Source: an uncultured Pelagibacteraceae bacterium (GTDB lineage: Bacteria; Pseudomonadota; Alphaproteobacteria; Pelagibacterales; Pelagibacteraceae). Taken from it: 57,660 bases of DNA. Both the position numbers and the translations under genes were made by a program. Positions 19,418 through 29,849 of this stretch are shown here, piece by piece. Numbering within the stretch: position 1 is the first letter of the stretch; the number at the start of each line of letters is the position of its first letter. The notes under the pieces are model-generated. The model did not search any database. It saw only the letters and a program-made list of their open reading frames with translations, and was not told where the DNA came from. The stretch lies in the NCBI GenBank assembly GCA_902604695.1, contig CACKZT010000005.1, positions 1 to 57,660 on the forward strand, in the 5' to 3' direction.

Positions 19418-19434
19418 TTTATAATCATTCTAAA
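19418..19434. promoter_or_regulatory. Candidate Irr box (iron control element)
   Basis: TTTATAATCATTCTAAA in the 90-base irr-fabA gap is an inverted repeat, TTTATAA-3-TTCTAAA. It differs at one position from the published ICE consensus TTTAGAA-N3-TTCTAAA bound by Irr. It overlaps a perfect -10 element TATAAT at 19420-19425, so bound Irr would cover a fabA-direction promoter. It could also serve irr itself, divergently. The site is seen directly; its function is inferred. Confidence 0.5.
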
Positions 19435-19446
19435 ACACAAATATAT

Positions 19447-19500
19447 ATGAAACCTTTCTTAAATCAAGTAAAAGAGTTTTTAAATGATGCAAAAAAATAG
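19447..19500 (+). other. 17-codon upstream ORF overlapping the fabA start
   Basis: ATG at 19447 opens a 17-residue frame ([17 protein letters not shown]) that ends at TAG 19498-19500, past the fabA ATG at 19484, in another frame. It could be a leader that couples translation to fabA, or chance in A/T-rich sequence. There is no independent support. Confidence 0.2.
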
Positions 19501-19990
19501 CTATAGTTTTGAGGAATTAATTGAGTGTGGAGAAGGTAAACTTTTTGGTAAGGGAAATGCAAAATTACCATTACCACCAATGCTAATGTTTGATAGAATA
19601 ACAGAAATAAGTAAAGATACCGGAAAATTTAAAAAAGGATTAATTAAAGCTGAGCTAGATATAAAAGATGATCTTTGGTTCTTTAATTGTCATTTTCAAG
19701 GTGACCCAGTAATGCCAGGGTGTTTAGGTTTAGATGCGATGTGGCAATTGGTTGGTTTTTATTTGGGTTGGGTAGGTGAGCCTGGAAAAGGAAGAGCGTT
19801 AGGAGTTAATTCTGTTAAATTTACAGGTGAGGTATTAAAAAAAATAAAAATGGCTACTTATGAAATAGATATGAAAAGAATTTTAAAAAAGGAAGGAACA
19901 GCTGTAGGTCTAGCTAACGGAACCTTAAGTGCAGATGGAAAAATTATTTATACAGCAGAAAATTTAAAAGTAGGGTTATTTAGATCATGA
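19484..19990 (+). CDS. fabA: 3-hydroxydecanoyl-ACP dehydratase/isomerase FabA
   Basis: Introduces the cis double bond at the C10 stage of unsaturated fatty-acid synthesis. The active-site His70 lies in [16 protein letters not shown] and Asp84 in [11 protein letters not shown], both as in the family. Length 168. Two tandem ATGs (19484, 19487) are possible starts. Its stop overlaps the fabB start (ATGA), and the three genes fabA-fabB-fabI form one operon divergent from irr. Confidence 0.96.
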   Translation: MMQKNSYSFEELIECGEGKLFGKGNAKLPLPPMLMFDRITEISKDTGKFKKGLIKAELDIKDDLWFFNCHFQGDPVMPGCLGLDAMWQLVGFYLGWVGEPGKGRALGVNSVKFTGEVLKKIKMATYEIDMKRILKKEGTAVGLANGTLSADGKIIYTAENLKVGLFRS

Positions 19991-21198
19991 AAAGAGTAGT
20001 TATAACTGGAATTGGAATAGTTTCTTGTTTAGGCAATAATCAAGAAGAAGTTTATAAATCATTGCTGAATTCTAAATCGGGAATATCATATTGCGAAGAA
20101 TACAAAGAGCATAACCTAAAAAGTCAGGTTCATGGAAAACCAAATATTAAAATTTCTGACCATGTAGATAGAAAGATTATTAGATTTATGGGATCAGGCT
20201 CAGCATATAATTATATTGCTATGAAAGAAGCTGTGCAAGACTCTGGGTTAGAAGATAAAGATGTTAGTAATTTTAATACAGGAATAGTTATGGGTTCAGG
20301 AGGACCTTCAATAGAAAATGTAATTTTAGCTGCAGACAAAACTAGAGCAAAAACACCTAAATTGATGGGGCCATTCATTGTTCCCAGGACGATGGCTAGT
20401 ACCGCATCTGCTACTTTGGCTGTGCCTTTTAAAATAAAGGGAGTTAATTATACAATGAGTTCTGCTTGTGCAACTAGTGGGCACTGTATTGGTAATTCAG
20501 TAGAACTAATACAATCTGGAAAACAAAAAATTATGTTTGCTGGAGGAAGTGAAGAAATTCATTGGGCGATGACGGCTATGTTTGATGCAATGACTGCATT
20601 GTCATCAAAATATAATGACACGCCAGAAAAAGCATCAAGGGCCTACGATAAAACTAGAGATGGTTTTGTAATAGCCGGAGGTGGGGGTGTTTTAGTACTT
20701 GAAGAATATGAACATGCAAAGGCAAGAGGAGCTAAAATATATGCTGAAATTACTGGTTATGGAGCTACGTCAGATGGTTATGATATGGTAGCACCTTCTG
20801 GAGAGGGAGCAGTAAGATGTATGAAGCTAGCATTAGCGACAACGAGAAATAAAATTGATTACATCAATACACACGGAACATCCACTCCTGTTGGAGATAT
20901 AACAGAACTTAAAGCAGTTAAAGATACATTTAAAGAAAATATTCCTAAGATTAGCTCTACAAAATCTTTATCAGGCCATCCATTAGGAGCAGCTTCAGTA
21001 CATGAGGCTATTTACTGTTTAATAATGATGAAAAATAATTTCATTACTGGATCTGCAAATATAAATGAAATGGATGAAGAGGCAAAGAAATATCCTATTG
21101 TAACTAAAACTGAAAATAAAGTGTCTTTAAATTCAGTTATGTCTAATAGTTTTGGTTTTGGTGGAACTAACGCAACTTTAATTTTTGAGAAAGTGTAA
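19987..21198 (+). CDS. fabB: 3-oxoacyl-ACP synthase I (FabB)
   Basis: Condensing enzyme that elongates unsaturated acyl-ACPs, partner of FabA. The catalytic triad is visible: Cys161 in [10 protein letters not shown], His in [10 protein letters not shown], and His in [12 protein letters not shown]. The glycine-rich end [12 protein letters not shown] is the family C-terminus. Length 403. The overlap with fabA and the two-base gap to fabI indicate co-translation. Confidence 0.96.
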   Translation: MKRVVITGIGIVSCLGNNQEEVYKSLLNSKSGISYCEEYKEHNLKSQVHGKPNIKISDHVDRKIIRFMGSGSAYNYIAMKEAVQDSGLEDKDVSNFNTGIVMGSGGPSIENVILAADKTRAKTPKLMGPFIVPRTMASTASATLAVPFKIKGVNYTMSSACATSGHCIGNSVELIQSGKQKIMFAGGSEEIHWAMTAMFDAMTALSSKYNDTPEKASRAYDKTRDGFVIAGGGGVLVLEEYEHAKARGAKIYAEITGYGATSDGYDMVAPSGEGAVRCMKLALATTRNKIDYINTHGTSTPVGDITELKAVKDTFKENIPKISSTKSLSGHPLGAASVHEAIYCLIMMKNNFITGSANINEMDEEAKKYPIVTKTENKVSLNSVMSNSFGFGGTNATLIFEKV

Positions 21199-21200
21199 TC

Positions 21201-21986
21201 ATGGACTTGATGAAAGGTAAGAAGGGATTAATAATGGGCGTAGCTAATGAGCGCTCAATAGCCTGGGGAATCTCTAAAAAACTTTCGGAAGCAGGGGCTG
21301 AATTGGCATTTACCTATCTAGGTGATGCTTTAAAAAAGAGAGTTATTCCCTTAGCTGAAAAATTGAATTCAAATGTAACTTTTAGTTGTGATGTCGAAAA
21401 AAAAGACGAAGTATTAAAACTTTTTAACGACATAAAAGCTAAATGGGGACAAATAGATTTTGTTGTTCATGCGGTGGCATTTTCAGATAAGTCTGAACTA
21501 TCAGGTGAATATTTAAATACTAGCAGAGATAATTTTTTAAGAAGTATGTTAATATCTTGTTTCTCTTTTACTGAAGTGTCTAAAGAAGCATCAAAAATTA
21601 TGAAAGAAGGTGGTAGTCTGCTTACTCTGACTTACGAGTCAACTAAAGCGATACCAAATTATAATGTTATGGGTGTCTGTAAATCAGCTCTAGAGGCAAG
21701 TGTCAAATATATAGCGAGAGATCTCGGAAAGAAAAAAATAAGAGTTAATGCTATAAGTGCCGGACCAATAAAGACATTAGCTGCCTCAGCTATTGGAGAT
21801 GCAAAATTTTTATATAAATGGAATGAAGACCATTCATTTTTAAAAAGAAATGTTGATATCAATGACGTTGGAAATTCAGCATTATATTTATTAAGTAATC
21901 TTGCCGCTGGAGTTACCGGTGAAATTCACTATGTGGATGCTGGATATAATAAAGTAGGAATGCCAGATCCTAAAAATATCACTTAA
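21201..21986 (+). CDS. fabI: Enoyl-ACP reductase (NADH) FabI
   Basis: Final reduction step of the fatty-acid elongation cycle. A short-chain dehydrogenase of the FabI type: nucleotide loop GVANERSIAWG (13-23), the Tyr145/Tyr154/Lys161 set in YESTKAIPNYNVMGVCK, and NAISAGPIKTLAA after it. Length 261. It is the last gene of the irr-divergent fab operon. I prefer the first ATG at 21201, although MKGKKGLI three codons later would give the more usual family start. Confidence 0.96.
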   Translation: MDLMKGKKGLIMGVANERSIAWGISKKLSEAGAELAFTYLGDALKKRVIPLAEKLNSNVTFSCDVEKKDEVLKLFNDIKAKWGQIDFVVHAVAFSDKSELSGEYLNTSRDNFLRSMLISCFSFTEVSKEASKIMKEGGSLLTLTYESTKAIPNYNVMGVCKSALEASVKYIARDLGKKKIRVNAISAGPIKTLAASAIGDAKFLYKWNEDHSFLKRNVDINDVGNSALYLLSNLAAGVTGEIHYVDAGYNKVGMPDPKNIT

Positions 21987-21991
21987 GTATT

Positions 21992-22105
21992 TTGTCAAAA
22001 AGATATAGCGGTAAATCATTTAAAGATTCAAGCGTAATGAAAAAAGCTAAACTTTCTTTAAAGGAAAAAAGAAGATTGAAAAAAGAAAAAAAGAAAAATA
22101 AATAA
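21992..22105 (+). CDS. Possible small lysine-rich protein
   Basis: An open frame of 37 codons from TTG (21992), or 22 codons from the ATG at 22037, ends at TAA 22103-22105. The product is highly basic (SLKEKRRLKKEKKKNK at the C-terminus). It occupies nearly all of the 145-base gap between fabI and the convergent pnp. Poly-A tracts easily create lysine-rich frames, so coding is uncertain; conservation in relatives would decide. Confidence 0.3.
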   Translation: MSKRYSGKSFKDSSVMKKAKLSLKEKRRLKKEKKKNK

Positions 22106-22131
22106 AAGATGTATAACTTTTATAAGATTAA

Positions 22132-24204
22132 TTAAATAGCAGCTTGTTTCATTGACAATTTAACTTTACCTCTATCAAATCCAACTACTTTAACAGAAAC
22201 TTCGTCTCCTTCTTTTACGACATCTCCTACTTTAGCAACTCTTTTTTCTGCTAGTTCCGAGATATGAACTAATCCATCTTGTTTTCCCAAGAAGTTAACG
22301 AATGCGCCAAATTCCATTATTTTTACAACTTTTCCCTTGTAAATTTTTCCCATTTCAGGTTTTGCAACTAAGCTTTTTATAAATTCAATTGCTTTATTTC
22401 TAGACTCTTCATCAGGTGCTGCAACAGTAACTTCTCCTGTGTCTTTTACATCTACTTTTGCCCCAGATGTTTCAACTATTTCTCTAATTGTCGCGCCACC
22501 TTTTCCTATTACAGTAGCAATATCTTTTTTATCAACTTGAACTGTTTCTATTTTAGGTGTGTGTTTTGAAAATTCTTTTCTTGAAGATTTTATAGCTTTA
22601 TTCATTTCAGATAATATTTTTTCTCTTCCATCTTTTGCTTGATTCAAAGCTTTTTCCATTATATCAAATGTAATACCGGTAATTTTAATATCCATTTGCA
22701 GTGAAGTAATTCCATCTTTTGTTCCAGCTACTTTAAAGTCCATATCCCCTAAATGATCTTCATCACCTAAAATATCGGATAATACTGAAAATTTATCATC
22801 TTCTTTGATTAAACCCATGGCTATACCAGCTACTGACTCCTTAATTGGCACTCCAGCATCCATTAGCGATAAAGAAGTTCCACAAACAGTGGCCATTGAA
22901 GATGAGCCATTAGATTCAGTTATTTCTGAAACAACTCTGAGAGTATAGGGAAAGTTTTCTTTTTTTGGTAAAGAAGAATTGATTGCTCTCCAGGCTAATT
23001 TTCCATGACCTATTTCTCTTCTACCTGTACCAATTCTTCCGCATTCGCCTACTGAAAATGGAGGAAAATTATAATGAAGCATAAAATGAGATCTTTGCAT
23101 ACCGTCTAGGCTTTCTAATCTTTGTTCATCATCTGACATTCCTAGGGTTGTCACAACTAAAGCTTGTGTTTCGCCTCTCGTAAATAAAGCAGAACCGTGT
23201 GCCCTAGGTAATACGCCAACTTCACATTTAATTTGCCTTACATCTGCAAGACCTCTTCCATCTATTCTTTTTTTATCTTTTAAAATTGCAGTTCTAACTA
23301 TATCTTTTTCTAATGACTTTAACTGTGCCATAGCTTGATTTTCAGTTACGTTTTCATCTTCTGCAAACATTTCTTTACATTTTGTATTTATTTCTGATAT
23401 TGCAGTTGATCTCTTCTTTTTATCAATTTCTTTAAACGCTTTCCTTAAATCTGTCTCAAAAGCACTTGCTATTTTCTTTTTGACGTTGGAGTGATCTACC
23501 TCTTCTATTTCCCACTTTGGTTTGCCTGCTTTTTCTGCCAAAGACTCAATTGCTTTTATTACAGGCACGAAATTCTCATGCCCAAATTTTACAGCGTCTA
23601 ACATTATCTTTTCTGACAGACCTGATGTCTCAGACTCTACCATCAATACAGCATCTTTTGTTCCAGCTACAACTAAATCTAATTCGGACTCCTTTAATTC
23701 CTCTGGAGTAGGATTTAATATATATTTATTATCTTTATATCCAACTCTACTAGCTGCTATTGGACCTTGAAACGGAAGTCCAGATATAGCTAAAGCTGCG
23801 GAAGATGCAATTATTGATAATATATCAGGTTGATTTTCTCCATCATAAGATAAAACGGTAGGTAAAACTTGAACCTCGTTCATAAAACTTGATGGAAATA
23901 ATGGTCTAATAGGTCTATCAATTAATCTTGAAATTAAAGTTTCCGACTCTGTTGGTCTAGCTTCTCTTTTAAAGTAACCTCCTGGAATCTTACCCGCTGC
24001 ATAGTATTTTTCTTGATAGTTAACTGACAAAGGGAAGTAATCTTGCCCCTCCTTTAAATTTTTTGCACCGACAGCAGTTGCAATTACAACTGTTTCTCCA
24101 CAAGTAGCAATAATTGCTCCGTCTGCTTGTCTGGCAATTTTACCTGTTTCTAACGTGATTTTTTTATCATTAATTTTAATTTCTTCTTTGTGAATTTTAA
24201 ACAT
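22132..24204 (-). CDS. pnp: Polyribonucleotide nucleotidyltransferase (PNPase)
   Basis: Phosphorolytic 3'-5' exoribonuclease and RNA turnover enzyme. Two RNase PH-like domains (about 1-220 and 300-540) with FFRTEG-type segments [17 protein letters not shown] and [22 protein letters not shown]-type core ([17 protein letters not shown]), then a KH domain ([12 protein letters not shown]) and a C-terminal S1 domain ([26 protein letters not shown]). Length 690. It follows rpsO directly on the minus strand, as is standard. Confidence 0.97.
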   Translation of the reverse strand: MFKIHKEEIKINDKKITLETGKIARQADGAIIATCGETVVIATAVGAKNLKEGQDYFPLSVNYQEKYYAAGKIPGGYFKREARPTESETLISRLIDRPIRPLFPSSFMNEVQVLPTVLSYDGENQPDILSIIASSAALAISGLPFQGPIAASRVGYKDNKYILNPTPEELKESELDLVVAGTKDAVLMVESETSGLSEKIMLDAVKFGHENFVPVIKAIESLAEKAGKPKWEIEEVDHSNVKKKIASAFETDLRKAFKEIDKKKRSTAISEINTKCKEMFAEDENVTENQAMAQLKSLEKDIVRTAILKDKKRIDGRGLADVRQIKCEVGVLPRAHGSALFTRGETQALVVTTLGMSDDEQRLESLDGMQRSHFMLHYNFPPFSVGECGRIGTGRREIGHGKLAWRAINSSLPKKENFPYTLRVVSEITESNGSSSMATVCGTSLSLMDAGVPIKESVAGIAMGLIKEDDKFSVLSDILGDEDHLGDMDFKVAGTKDGITSLQMDIKITGITFDIMEKALNQAKDGREKILSEMNKAIKSSRKEFSKHTPKIETVQVDKKDIATVIGKGGATIREIVETSGAKVDVKDTGEVTVAAPDEESRNKAIEFIKSLVAKPEMGKIYKGKVVKIMEFGAFVNFLGKQDGLVHISELAEKRVAKVGDVVKEGDEVSVKVVGFDRGKVKLSMKQAAI

Positions 24205-24464
24205 TATTTCCTTAAATTTAATTGTTTTAATACTTTATTATAAGACTCCGGATTTTTTCTTTTCAAATAACTTAAAAGTTTTTTTCTTCTATTAACTGAT
24301 TTTGTAAGCCCAACCGTCGAATGTTTATCTTTTTTAGCTTTTTTAAAATGTTCAGCTAACTTTGTTATTTTATCTGTTAATAGACCTATTTGAATCTCAG
24401 CAGATCCGACATCTTTACTATGAAGGGCTAAAGAATTAATTGTATCTTTTTTTTTCTGTTTCAT
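24204..24464 (-). CDS. rpsO: 30S ribosomal protein S15
   Basis: Primary 16S rRNA-binding protein, 86 residues. The typical [16 protein letters not shown] helix, [15 protein letters not shown] and [13 protein letters not shown] motifs are present. It overlaps rbfA by 29 bases and pnp by one, so it is part of a continuous nusA-infB-rbfA-rpsO-pnp unit. The usual truB between rbfA and rpsO is missing. Confidence 0.95.
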   Translation of the reverse strand: MKQKKKDTINSLALHSKDVGSAEIQIGLLTDKITKLAEHFKKAKKDKHSTVGLTKSVNRRKKLLSYLKRKNPESYNKVLKQLNLRK

Positions 24465-24834
24465 TTTCTTTATTTTTTTTAATCAATCTTTCTATTTTTT
24501 CAGCATATTCAAAGGAATTATCTTCTACAAATGCAAGTTTAGGAAGAAACTTGATATCAAGTTTTTTTGATAGTGCTTTTCTAACAAGATGTGCGTATTC
24601 AGTCAAGACTCTTACAGTTTCAGTCGTTCCTTCTCCTCCTAATGGAATCACATATGCTCTGGCAGTTTTCAAATCAGGAGTCATTCTTACTTCAGTAACA
24701 GTTATTATCTTAGTATTAATAAAAGGAATCTTTGCCTCATTTCTTATGAAAATCTCCCCTAAATTCTGTTTGACCATTTCTCCAACTCTTAACTGTCTTT
24801 GAGAATAAGCCGTATTTTTATTATTTTTATTCAT
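24436..24834 (-). CDS. rbfA: 30S ribosome-binding factor A
   Basis: Late 30S maturation factor with a KH-like fold. The family start SQRQLRVGEMVKQNLGEIF, the TVTEVRMTPDLKTARAYV strand-helix, and LKFLPKLAFVEDNSFEYAEKIERLI are clear. Length 132. It starts by overlapping the infB stop (TAATG) and its end overlaps rpsO by 29 bases. Confidence 0.94.
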   Translation of the reverse strand: MNKNNKNTAYSQRQLRVGEMVKQNLGEIFIRNEAKIPFINTKIITVTEVRMTPDLKTARAYVIPLGGEGTTETVRVLTEYAHLVRKALSKKLDIKFLPKLAFVEDNSFEYAEKIERLIKKNKENETEKKRYN

Positions 24835-27026
24835 TATATTTTTCTCTCTATTTTTTCTGCATTATAAGCTTCAATTATATCTTTTTCTTTAAAATCTATA
24901 AAGTCTTTAAGGCTTATACCGCATTCCAATCCATTCTTTACTTCCTTAACTTGATTTTTTTCTCTAAAAATACTGGAGATCTCACCGTCATGCACAACTA
25001 CACCGTCCCTAATTAATCTAGCCTTAGATTTATTTTTTATTTCTCCATCTATAACTTTTGAACCTGCAATTTTACCAGCATTAGAAACACTAAAAATTTT
25101 TTGAACTTCAGCAGAACCTGTTACAGTTTCTTTTATGTCCGGCTCTAGCAACCCTGATAATCCTTTTTCAACAAATTCTAGGGCTTCATAAATTATATTA
25201 AAAAATTTTATTTCAACATTTTGCTCTTCAGCTAATTTTTTCGACTCTCTATTTGGTTTTACGTTGAAACCAATGAGTAAAGCATTAGATGCTTTGGCTA
25301 GTGTTACATCAGTTTCATTTATCATACCAATGTCTGAAAGAATAATTTTAGGCTTTACTTCTTCATGTGTAATTTTGTTAATTGCAATCTTTAATGCTTC
25401 ACTTGATCCTTGTACATCTGATTTTATGACAATGTTAAGTTCTTCTTTTTTGTTATCTGTTTCTTCAAATAAAGTGGTTTTGTCTTTTACAATTAATTTT
25501 TTAGTTTGTCCTGAGTTGCTCTTTCTAAATTTGGCTATTTCTTTTGATTTATCTTCATCTTCTGTTACTAAAAATTCCGCGCCAGCAAAAGCTGTATCAT
25601 TCATACCCAAAATTTCTACTGGCATGGAAGGTAAAGCCTCATCTATAGTTTTACCTTCGTGATTTATCATTGCTCTCACTTTCCCATAGGTATCTCCACA
25701 AACAAAATAATCTCCTCTATTTAATTTTCCATTTCCAACTAATATAGTTGAGACTGGTCCTTTGCCTTTGTCAATTTTTGACTCTAATACCACTCCAGAA
25801 GCTGGACCTTCAACTGCTGCTTTTAAATCTAAAAGTTCTGCTTGAAGTAAAATATTTTCTTTAAGTTTATCAAGATTAGTTTTTTTAGTAGCAGAAACTT
25901 CTACGAAAAGTGTGTCACCACTTAAATCTTCTGCAACTAATTCATATTTCATTAATTCATTTTTAATTTGGCTTATATTTTTAGTAGGCAAATCACATTT
26001 ATTTATGGCAACAATAATCGGAACTTTAGCAGCTTTTGAATGTTGTATTGCTTCAATTGTCTGTGGTTTTATTCCATCGTCAGCCGCAACTACCAATATT
26101 ACTATGTCTGTTACTTTAGAGCCTCTAGCTCTCATCTCTGTAAACGCGGCATGTCCAGGAGTATCTATAAATGTTATTGCTTTATCTTCAACTTTGACTT
26201 GATAAGCTCCTATGTGCTGAGTAATTCCACCATGTTCTCCTGAAACCACATTTGTATCCCTTAGAGAATCTAAAAGAGAAGTTTTTCCATGATCTACGTG
26301 ACCCATAATTGTAACTATTGGAGCTCTTTTTTTTGTTCCCTTAACTGATTGAATATTTTTTTTATCAATTTTTAAAGCAGGAACTTCTTCAACTACTGGT
26401 TTATGACCAAACTCTTTGACAATGTACTCAGCTGTATCTTTATCAATAATGTGGTTTATTGTGGCTATTACTTTCATATTAAATAAAAACTTAATAATGT
26501 CATTAGATCTCTCAGCCATTCTATTTGAAAGTTCTTGAATTGAAATTTGTTCTGGAATTTTTACGTCTCTAATTATTTTTTTAAATTCTTTTTTCTCTTC
26601 TTGTCCAGTGTTAGTTTTTTTGTCTTTTAATCGTGCTCTTTTTACTGAAGCTAAACTTCTTTGTTTAATTTCTATTTCCTCTACATTCATTGCTCTAGCA
26701 ACCGTTAATTTAAAGTCTCTTTTTCCTATTGGACCTTTTAATTTTAGTTTACTTTTTGGCGGTGATTTCTCTTCTTTTTTAATAAAAGCTTTAGTTGCCT
26801 GCTGCTCAATAAATTTTCTATTAATATTTTTTTTATCTTGATTAGGACGAGGGGCAACACCTTTATTATAAAAGTTTTTTGAAGTATCCCTATTAGATTT
26901 TACTGTTTTCTTTTTTTCGATTGAAAAAGATTTTTTTCCACTTTTATCTAATTTAGAAAAATCTATTTTTTTTGAAATTGTATTAGATATCGTAAGAGTT
27001 TTCTTTTTGTCTTTATTTTTTTCCAT
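24834..27026 (-). CDS. infB: Translation initiation factor IF-2
   Basis: GTPase that places initiator tRNA on the 30S subunit. A lysine-rich N-terminal region (1-150) is followed by an IF2-N domain, then the GTPase: GHVDHGKTSLLDSLR (G1), DTPGHAAFTEMRARG (G3), NKCDLP (G4) and SATKK (G5). The C-terminal domains II-IV end with CGISLKDFIDFKEKDIIEAY. Length of 730 is on the short side, with a reduced N-terminal region. It lies between nusA and rbfA, as expected. Confidence 0.97.
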   Translation of the reverse strand: MEKNKDKKKTLTISNTISKKIDFSKLDKSGKKSFSIEKKKTVKSNRDTSKNFYNKGVAPRPNQDKKNINRKFIEQQATKAFIKKEEKSPPKSKLKLKGPIGKRDFKLTVARAMNVEEIEIKQRSLASVKRARLKDKKTNTGQEEKKEFKKIIRDVKIPEQISIQELSNRMAERSNDIIKFLFNMKVIATINHIIDKDTAEYIVKEFGHKPVVEEVPALKIDKKNIQSVKGTKKRAPIVTIMGHVDHGKTSLLDSLRDTNVVSGEHGGITQHIGAYQVKVEDKAITFIDTPGHAAFTEMRARGSKVTDIVILVVAADDGIKPQTIEAIQHSKAAKVPIIVAINKCDLPTKNISQIKNELMKYELVAEDLSGDTLFVEVSATKKTNLDKLKENILLQAELLDLKAAVEGPASGVVLESKIDKGKGPVSTILVGNGKLNRGDYFVCGDTYGKVRAMINHEGKTIDEALPSMPVEILGMNDTAFAGAEFLVTEDEDKSKEIAKFRKSNSGQTKKLIVKDKTTLFEETDNKKEELNIVIKSDVQGSSEALKIAINKITHEEVKPKIILSDIGMINETDVTLAKASNALLIGFNVKPNRESKKLAEEQNVEIKFFNIIYEALEFVEKGLSGLLEPDIKETVTGSAEVQKIFSVSNAGKIAGSKVIDGEIKNKSKARLIRDGVVVHDGEISSIFREKNQVKEVKNGLECGISLKDFIDFKEKDIIEAYNAEKIERKI

Positions 27027-27031
27027 AATAT

Positions 27032-28582
27032 TTATTTATAAGCTATTTCCCTCGCCGACATTATTAGTTGATCTGCCTCTTCTCTAGACAGTGAAAACTC
27101 CTCTAAATATCCTTCTATTCTAACCTTCTTACCTTTAATCTCGTCAAATCCACCTATTAACTCATCTGAGGAAAGGTCCGCAAAATCACTTATAGTTTTT
27201 ATATTTCTACTACCTAATAAAACTAACATACCTTGAGTTATGCCTTTAAGATTAGTTAAGGACTCTTCCATACCAAGTTCTTTAAGTTTTTTGGAAACTT
27301 CTTCTTTTTCTTTAATCAAATTTTCTTTTGATCGTTCAATCAATTCTTTTGCGGTATCTTCGTCTATACCTTCAATTTTAGCTATATCATCTACATTAGC
27401 TTGAGATATTTCTTCGATACCTTGGAAACCTTCCGACACAAGTAGCTGACCTAAGGTTTCATCAACTTCAAGTCCTTTAATCAAGTTTTCAGTTCTATCT
27501 TTAAATTCAGCTTGTCTTCTTTCTGAATCCTCTTTATCAGTTAAAATATCAATTTCAAAATTGGTTAATTTAGATGCTAGTCTAACATTTTGACCTCTTC
27601 TACCTATTGCTTTACTTAAATTTTCTTCTGTTAAAATTACATCAATTCTTTTATTATCCTGATCAATAAGAACTTTTTGTATTTCTGCAGGAGATAAAGA
27701 CTCAGAAATTAAAGTTGGTAAATCTTCAGTCCATTTAATTATATCAATTTTTTCACCATACAGCTCATTTACAATAGTTTGAACTCTACTTCCTCTCATA
27801 CCTACACATGCTCCAACAGGATCTATCGAGTTATCTTTCGATGAAACACAAATTTTTGCTCTACTACCCGGGTCTCTTGCCACAGATTTTATCTCTATTA
27901 CTCCTTCGTAAATCTCTGGCACTTCCTGAAAAAATAATCTAGCTAAGAATTGTGGGTGAGCTCTTGATAAAAATATTTGATGACCTTTTATTTCTTTTTT
28001 TACTTCGTAACAATAAGCTTTTACTCTATCACCAGTCTTTAAAATTTCCCTGGGAATTAATTCGTCTTTTTTAATAACCCCTTCTGCTTTTCCTAGATCA
28101 ATAATTACATTTCCATATTCTAACCTTTTGATAATTCCGCTTAATATCTGGCCTTGTTTATCAATAAAATCCTGGTATTGCCTATTTTTTTCTGCCTCTT
28201 TAACTCTTTGACTTATAACTTGTTTTGCGCTTTGAGCTGCTATCCTGCCAAAATCTACTTGCGGCAACTCTTCAAAAATTTTATCTCCTACTTTTAAATC
28301 TTTATTTTTCTTGTTTATTGATTTAGCTTCATCTAAAGAAATCTCTCTGTTCGAGTCTTCTATAGTTTCAACTATATCTAATACTTTTTGAATTTTAATT
28401 TCGCCAGTTTCCCTATCAATAGTAACTTGTATATTATTATCATTACCAAATTTAGTAAGTGCAGCTTTTTGAATTGCTCCTTCCATGGACTCTATAACTA
28501 ACTCTTTATCAATAGATTTTTCGTTAGCTACAGCTTCTACAATTCTCAATAATTCTAATTTATCTAGTCCTCTATTTAACAT
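27032..28582 (-). CDS. nusA: Transcription termination/antitermination factor NusA
   Basis: RNA polymerase-binding elongation factor. N-terminal domain (LELLRIVEAVANEKSIDKELV), S1 domain (about 135-200), two KH domains (CVGMRGSRVQTIVNEL, IGRRGQNVRLASKL), and two C-terminal helix-hairpin-helix repeats around 360-515 for alpha-CTD or NusG contacts. Length 516. It leads the nusA-infB-rbfA-rpsO-pnp unit. rimP, which normally precedes it, is absent, and the metK terminator lies just upstream. Confidence 0.96.
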   Translation of the reverse strand: MLNRGLDKLELLRIVEAVANEKSIDKELVIESMEGAIQKAALTKFGNDNNIQVTIDRETGEIKIQKVLDIVETIEDSNREISLDEAKSINKKNKDLKVGDKIFEELPQVDFGRIAAQSAKQVISQRVKEAEKNRQYQDFIDKQGQILSGIIKRLEYGNVIIDLGKAEGVIKKDELIPREILKTGDRVKAYCYEVKKEIKGHQIFLSRAHPQFLARLFFQEVPEIYEGVIEIKSVARDPGSRAKICVSSKDNSIDPVGACVGMRGSRVQTIVNELYGEKIDIIKWTEDLPTLISESLSPAEIQKVLIDQDNKRIDVILTEENLSKAIGRRGQNVRLASKLTNFEIDILTDKEDSERRQAEFKDRTENLIKGLEVDETLGQLLVSEGFQGIEEISQANVDDIAKIEGIDEDTAKELIERSKENLIKEKEEVSKKLKELGMEESLTNLKGITQGMLVLLGSRNIKTISDFADLSSDELIGGFDEIKGKKVRIEGYLEEFSLSREEADQLIMSAREIAYK

Positions 28583-28602
28583 TTTTTTTTTTCCTGTTTC
28601 CC

Positions 28603-28629
28603 AAAAAAAAATGGGCTAGTGCCCATTTT
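28603..28629 (-). terminator. Rho-independent terminator after metK
   Basis: AAAATGGGC (28608-28616), loop TAGT, GCCCATTTT (28621-28629) form a perfect 9-bp stem. Read on the minus strand the hairpin is followed by a run of nine T. It sits 54 bases past the metK stop and just before nusA, separating the metK block from the nusA operon. Because of this spacing, the nusA promoter must overlap or follow it. Confidence 0.88.
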
Positions 28630-28682
28630 GTAAATTTGGTGATTTAAAAGACTTTTAATAAATAATTAAGGTTTTTTCAAGA

Positions 28683-29849
28683 CTACAGTTTAAAAACTTC
28701 TATTTTATCAGTTTTTTCCCAAGAAAAATGCCCCTTATCAGTGGGTTCTCTTCCAAAATGACCATAGGAAGAGGTAATTTCATAAATAGGTTTATTTAAA
28801 CCCAATATTTCTCTTATACCTCTTGGTGATAAATCAAAATTTTGTTCAATTAGTTTTTTTACCTCTTCATTCTTATGCTGATCTTTTTCAGCAAGCCTAA
28901 CATATATTGATAGAGGTTTTGAAACACCTATCGCATAAGCCAATTGAATCAAACATTTTTCTGAAACCTTTGCTGCTACAATATTTTTTGCAATATATCG
29001 CGCAACATACGCTGCTGATCTATCAACTTTTGTAGGATCCTTACCCGAGAAAGCACCACCACCATGAGGAGAAGCTCCACCATAAGTATCAACTATAATT
29101 TTTCTTCCTGTTAAACCAGCATCTCCGTCAGGTCCGCCGATTATAAACTGTCCAGTTGGATTAACGTAAATATCTTTGTCATCTAAATTAGATATAAATT
29201 TTTCTGGAATAGATTTTTTTATATAAGGATAAACTAAATCTTTTACTTGCTTTTGGTTTAAGTCTTTTGAATGTTGAGTTGAAATTACGACTGAAGTAAC
29301 TTCTTTTGGTTGTTCATTCTCGTATAACATGGAAACTTGACTTTTCGAATCAGGTTCTATTCCTTTTAAAAGTCCACTTTTTCTATCTTGAGCCATAAGT
29401 CTTAAAATTTTATGAGAGAAATGTATTGGTGCTGGCATAAGTTCTTTTGTCTCTGTGCATGCAAATCCAAACATAATACCCTGATCTCCAGCTCCTTCAT
29501 CTTTATTACCTGATGAGTCTACTCCCATCGCAATATCGGTTGATTGAGGATGAAGATGACTTTCAATTTTTGTAGCATCTCTCCATGTAAACCCATCCTG
29601 ATCATAGCCAATATCTTTTATAGTGTTTCTTACCTTTTCGATTAAATCATCTTTTTTAATTTCAGGTCCTCTAACTTCACCAGCTAAAACAACTTTATTG
29701 GTTGTAGTTAAAGTCTCACAAGCTACCCTCGAAAAAGGGTCAGCAGACAAATAGCTATCGACAACCATGTCTGATATACGATCTGATACTTTGTCCGGAT
29801 GTCCTTCTGAAACAGACTCACTTGTAAATAAATAATTATTTTTTTTCAT
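28683..29849 (-). CDS. metK: S-adenosylmethionine synthetase
   Basis: Makes SAM from methionine and ATP. Motifs: [17 protein letters not shown] (N-terminal ATP/Mg site), [10 protein letters not shown] (about 120-129), and [21 protein letters not shown] (about 239-259), with a C-terminal [17 protein letters not shown] end. Length 388. The ATG overlaps the end of lnt by 14 bases. No SAM riboswitch fits in front because lnt coding sequence runs into the start. Confidence 0.97.
   Translation of the reverse strand: MKKNNYLFTSESVSEGHPDKVSDRISDMVVDSYLSADPFSRVACETLTTTNKVVLAGEVRGPEIKKDDLIEKVRNTIKDIGYDQDGFTWRDATKIESHLHPQSTDIAMGVDSSGNKDEGAGDQGIMFGFACTETKELMPAPIHFSHKILRLMAQDRKSGLLKGIEPDSKSQVSMLYENEQPKEVTSVVISTQHSKDLNQKQVKDLVYPYIKKSIPEKFISNLDDKDIYVNPTGQFIIGGPDGDAGLTGRKIIVDTYGGASPHGGGAFSGKDPTKVDRSAAYVARYIAKNIVAAKVSEKCLIQLAYAIGVSKPLSIYVRLAEKDQHKNEEVKKLIEQNFDLSPRGIREILGLNKPIYEITSSYGHFGREPTDKGHFSWEKTDKIEVFKL

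Noticed and set aside
24440-24802. Plus-strand frame of 120 codons across rbfA
   Set aside because: It mirrors conserved RbfA sequence on the other strand.
25264-25662. Plus-strand 132-codon frame inside infB
   Set aside because: Antisense of conserved IF-2 domains with no start signal or family resemblance.
28583-28682. A riboswitch or attenuator before nusA
   Set aside because: The only structure is a short stem with a T-run on the metK side, which is an ordinary terminator.
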